64,000 nucleotides of DNA from Plotosus lineatus (lineage: Eukaryota; Chordata; Actinopteri; Siluriformes; Plotosidae), in assembly GCA_024760905.1 (NCBI GenBank), contig CM045734.1, forward strand, positions 867,467 through 931,466. The letters run 5' to 3'. Made by a program: the position numbers and the translations under genes. Below are positions 61,764-64,000 of the stretch, piece after piece. Under the pieces are notes generated by a model. That model had not been told where the DNA came from. It made no database searches and saw only the letters and a program-made list of their open reading frames with translations. Within the stretch, counting starts at the first letter, position 1, and the number at the start of each line of letters is the position of its first letter.

Positions 61764-62810
61764 TGTAACACCAGCTTGATATAGCTGTGCTAGATTTTAT
61801 ACTAGGTTCTGGAGGAGTAAAATGAATTGTGGAGATTTGAATTTGAACAGCCGGCAGATTTATTACAATTAACAATACTACAAGAAACAGTGCAAACAAT
61901 ATTGTAGAACTTTCTTTACAAATTAAAAATAAAATAAAATAAGCTTAATCTCTAAGGTTTGATTCGTGTGAACCCGGGAGTCTTTTCCAGGATTGTGATC
62001 CGTTTGGGATAAAGGTGTTTTTATCTGTTCTTATCTGGGATCCTGTGATTTGAAGTGGTTGGGTCTGTAGATCTACTCTCGCATCCAGAGAACAGTTGGC
62101 CACACTGCGTCTGGATCTACCAAGAGTTCTCACTGGATTTGGCTCGCCATCCGTGTCCGAAACCAGCTTCCAGATCAAATCCAGATCCACTAAAAACCAG
62201 TCTGCACATGCAGTACAGACACAATGAATAAAATATTTAACAACAATAATTCCTAAATAAAATGACAAAAGTGCATGAAAGGCACTGAATGGAATGTAAT
62301 ACAAAACAACACAGCTTATCTGCACTACTTTAGTGCATTAGCAAAAGTGCTTTCAACAAAACATTTAGAAAAATAAAATGTAAGGTTCATTTTGTGCACA
62401 GTACAATCTTTGTTATGTACTCCGACTGGTCTTAGCCTTTTAAAGACAAAAATAGTGCACACAGCTTTAAAAGTCACCACGTGTAAAGTTAGCATAGGTT
62501 CACCACGTGTAAAGTTAGCATAGGTTCTTAAACTAGCTTCATATTGCAATGACTCACCGGAGCTTCCAAGAAAACAAACTCTCTCCACCCGGTTCGATTG
62601 AGAGAGAACAAAACACATACAAGGCTTCGTGTCGCTTTTCGAGGGCTCTGTATGTCCTGCTCCTTACGCTCTCCTACACGCTCTGCTGGTCGCATGCAGC
62701 ACGTGCCTATGACGCGCTCAAGGGGACTAGGAAACTAGTGCTTTCAGGGAGTGTTGGAAACTAGGGTTTTTTCCAATAAAATTAGTAACCATGTGTTTAC
62801 CTGTGTTACA
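61764..62810 (+). mobile_element. Candidate solo LTR (1,047 bp)
   Basis: The insertion has ends TGTAACAC and GTGTTACA, thus TG...CA with an 8-bp inverted repeat, and CTAG on both sides (61760-61763 and 62811-62814). It splits an RTE fragment cleanly. AATAAA lies 33 bases before the right end (about 62776), and a 25-base direct repeat (CACCACGTGTAAAGTTAGCA) stands twice at 62476-62527. A DNA transposon is the alternative, but no transposase is present and the inverted repeat is very short. Confidence 0.6.
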
Positions 62811-62905
62811 CTAGCCTCTCTGATTTTGTTTCCAAAATATCTTGGATGTACTGTCCCTCTGATGGACTCATTCTTGATCCTATCCATCCTTGTTACTCCC
62901 AACGT
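62811..62905 (-). pseudogene. RTE LINE 3' fragment, second part
   Basis: Minus strand encodes GVTRMDRIKNESIRGTVHPR and YFGNKIREA, contiguous with the RTE piece ending at 61760 once the insertion is removed. Confidence 0.82.
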
Positions 62906-63065
62906 TCCCTGTGGTGTAGGAAAAAAGCACCGAGCAAACAATAGTATTTATAGACTCGTGAAGGACACGGGGGTGTGTGGGGGTATTTTCTTCCGATTGA
63001 GGTTTTGCAGTCATGTGACCCCAATACTTTCATGCGCCATCTTGGATGGCAAGCGTGATCCAGAA
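62906..63065. other. Spacer before the possible SWIM/YqaJ-like gene
   Basis: CATGTGACCCCAATACTTTC and GCGCCATCTTGGATGGC resemble CpG-poor promoter words, but nothing can be assigned firmly. Confidence 0.2.
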
Positions 63066-63088
63066 CACACACACACACACACACACAC
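63066..63088. repeat. (CA)n microsatellite
   Basis: About twelve CA units just upstream of the possible first exon at 63101. Confidence 0.95.
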
Positions 63089-63100
63089 GATTCACTAAGC

Positions 63101-63461
63101 ATGGCTTCAACAACAACCGATAATGACAGCGAAAGCAAAATATGCGAGAGTGTCGAAGGCAAAAGCAATGACTCTATAATATTGTCAGATGTTGTTAATC
63201 ATCTGACAGGTGATCAGAGGGTGAGGTATCTGTTTATGAATGTTTAGGAATGTGTTAGAATGCGACCATTCTTCCCTTCCTGCTTTTGCCTACTTGGATC
63301 TTTGTACATATCTTGTCCACGGCTCATCTCCATTTAGCAAAGAGTTAAAAGCTTACAAACCAATGGAAGCTTACAAGTATTTTGTTGCCGGATTTGTAAG
63401 CTGTATGCAACAATGGGAGCCAGGAACTGGGAAGAGATACTACCACCTCATAACGGCTAAG
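63101..63461 (+). pseudogene. Possible two-exon relic of a SWIM/YqaJ-associated gene
   Basis: A candidate exon 1 starts at ATG 63101 (MASTTTDNDSESKICESVEG) and reaches a donor AGG/GTGAGG near 63219. A second open part (63258-63461) reads LPAFAYLDLCTYLVHGSS, then KELKAYKPMEAYKYFVAGFV and GKRYYHLITAKV, ending at a donor AAG/GTGCGT. The KAYKxxEAYKYFVxGxV motif resembles the region before the SWIM zinc finger in repeat-associated fish proteins that also carry a YqaJ recombinase domain (from memory). The gap between the exons is only about 40 bases, shorter than normal introns, and the downstream SWIM and YqaJ parts are not present. It may be a gene fragment or pseudogene. Confidence 0.4.
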
Positions 63462-63572
63462 GTGCGTGTTCTATCCCCATATAGACCTACAAAAACAAGT
63501 GCTTATGCAATAATAAATTAAAATTATCACTGCTTATAATTATTGTATAAATTCACATATTTTATTTATATA

Positions 63573-64000
63573 CTAGTCCTTCTCAAAAAATTTGCATATT
63601 GTGATGAAGTTCATTATTTGCTGTAATGTACTGATAAAAATTAAACTTTCATATATTTTAGATTCATTGCACACCAACTGAAATATTTCAGGTCTTTTAT
63701 TGTTTTAATACTCATGATTTTGGCATATAGCTCATGAAAACCCAAAATTCCTATCTCAAAAAATTAGCATAACATGAAAAGGTAGTCTAAACGAGCTATT
63801 AACCTAATCTTCTGAATCAACCAATTAACTCTAAACACCTGCAAAAGATTCTTGAGGCATTTAAAAACTCCCAGCCTGGTTCATTACTCAAAACCGCAAT
63901 CATGGGTAAGACTGCCGACCAGACTGCTGTCCAGAAGGCCATCATTGACACCCTCAAGCAAGAGGGTAAGACACAGAAAGAAATCTCTGAGCAAATAGGC
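63573..64000 (+). mobile_element. Tc1-like transposon, left end (runs off the window)
   Basis: After TA (63571-63572) the sequence starts CTAGTCCTTCTCAAAAAATT with GCATATTGTGATGAAGTTC, a style of left inverted repeat I know from fish and frog Tc1-like elements. A second AAAAAATTAGCATAACATGAAAA word lies near 63758. The transposase start follows at 63902. The right end lies outside. Confidence 0.72.
63902..64000 (+). CDS. Tc1-like transposase, N-terminal start (partial)
   Basis: ATG at 63902 opens a frame of 33 codons still open at the window end: MGKTADQTAVQKAIIDTLKQ followed by a KTQKEISEQIG helix-turn-helix beginning. In Tc1 transposases this region binds the inverted repeats. The downstream sequence is not visible, so whether the gene is intact cannot be judged. 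Confidence 0.65.
   Translation, partial: MGKTADQTAVQKAIIDTLKQEGKTQKEISEQIG

Overview
This window looks like a piece of repeat-dense intergenic DNA from a bony fish (teleost). The evidence is a Rex3/RTE-clade LINE, a second RTE-clade LINE family, an L2/CR1-like LINE, tRNA-derived SINEs that borrow an RTE 3' end, Tc1, hAT, pogo-like and PIF/Harbinger DNA transposons, fish-type endogenous retroviruses, and a degenerate fish-type tandem C-type-lectin gene. Almost every long open reading frame belongs to a transposable element, usually broken. I see no clearly intact host gene. All assignments rest on reading translations and repeat ends by eye; no database search was run.

Layout. 1-2.6 kb: a degenerate Tc1 element and a hAT transposase relic. 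2.7-6.2 kb: Rex3 pieces, the main one split by a minus-strand solo LTR (4108-4771). 6.2-7.1 kb: an L1-like ORF1 relic. 7.4-10.9 kb: two SINEs, an RTE tail and one copy of a dispersed repeat. 10.9-12.1 kb: a minus-strand LINE reverse-transcriptase fragment. 12.06-34.8 kb: one RTE LINE cut in two by a 19.6-kb insertion at 14106-33720.

That insertion is nested. The outer provirus has 637-bp LTRs, a GGATG target duplication and a tRNA-Trp primer site, with gag at 26.6-28.3 kb, pol at 28.3-31.9 kb and only the membrane-anchor end of env. Its 5' LTR is split by a second retroviral unit (14722-26220, ACTT duplication, tRNA-Pro primer site). The inner unit is a mosaic of gag, env and pol relics and itself holds an L2-like LINE (17.2-20.2 kb), a stray LTR and a SINE fragment. 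Both retroviral leaders carry arrays of short repeated stem-loops whose stems change in a compensatory way while the surrounding repeat is kept. This is the most interesting unexplained signal here.

34.8-48.4 kb: two copies of a segmental duplication carrying C-type-lectin exons followed by a GTF2IRD2-like hAT relic. The first copy is an internal-deletion derivative; the second has a near-complete Rex3 inserted on the minus strand (about 44.3-47.1 kb). Nested hAT non-autonomous elements lie between them (38.6-40.0 kb). 48.5-50.1 kb: a Tc1-like element with a broken transposase. 51.4-53.9 kb: an RTE tail, a 1.07-kb foldback element and a small MITE. 54.5-61.2 kb: a PIF/Harbinger-like element loaded with later insertions, including an almost intact RTE LINE (55814-58729) flanked by a 20-bp duplication. 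61.5-64 kb: an RTE fragment split by a candidate solo LTR, two possible exons of a SWIM/YqaJ-associated gene, and the start of another Tc1-like element running off the window.

The elements parasitise one another in layers. The nesting order gives a relative chronology, and several copies elsewhere in the window preserve the pre-insertion (empty) sites.
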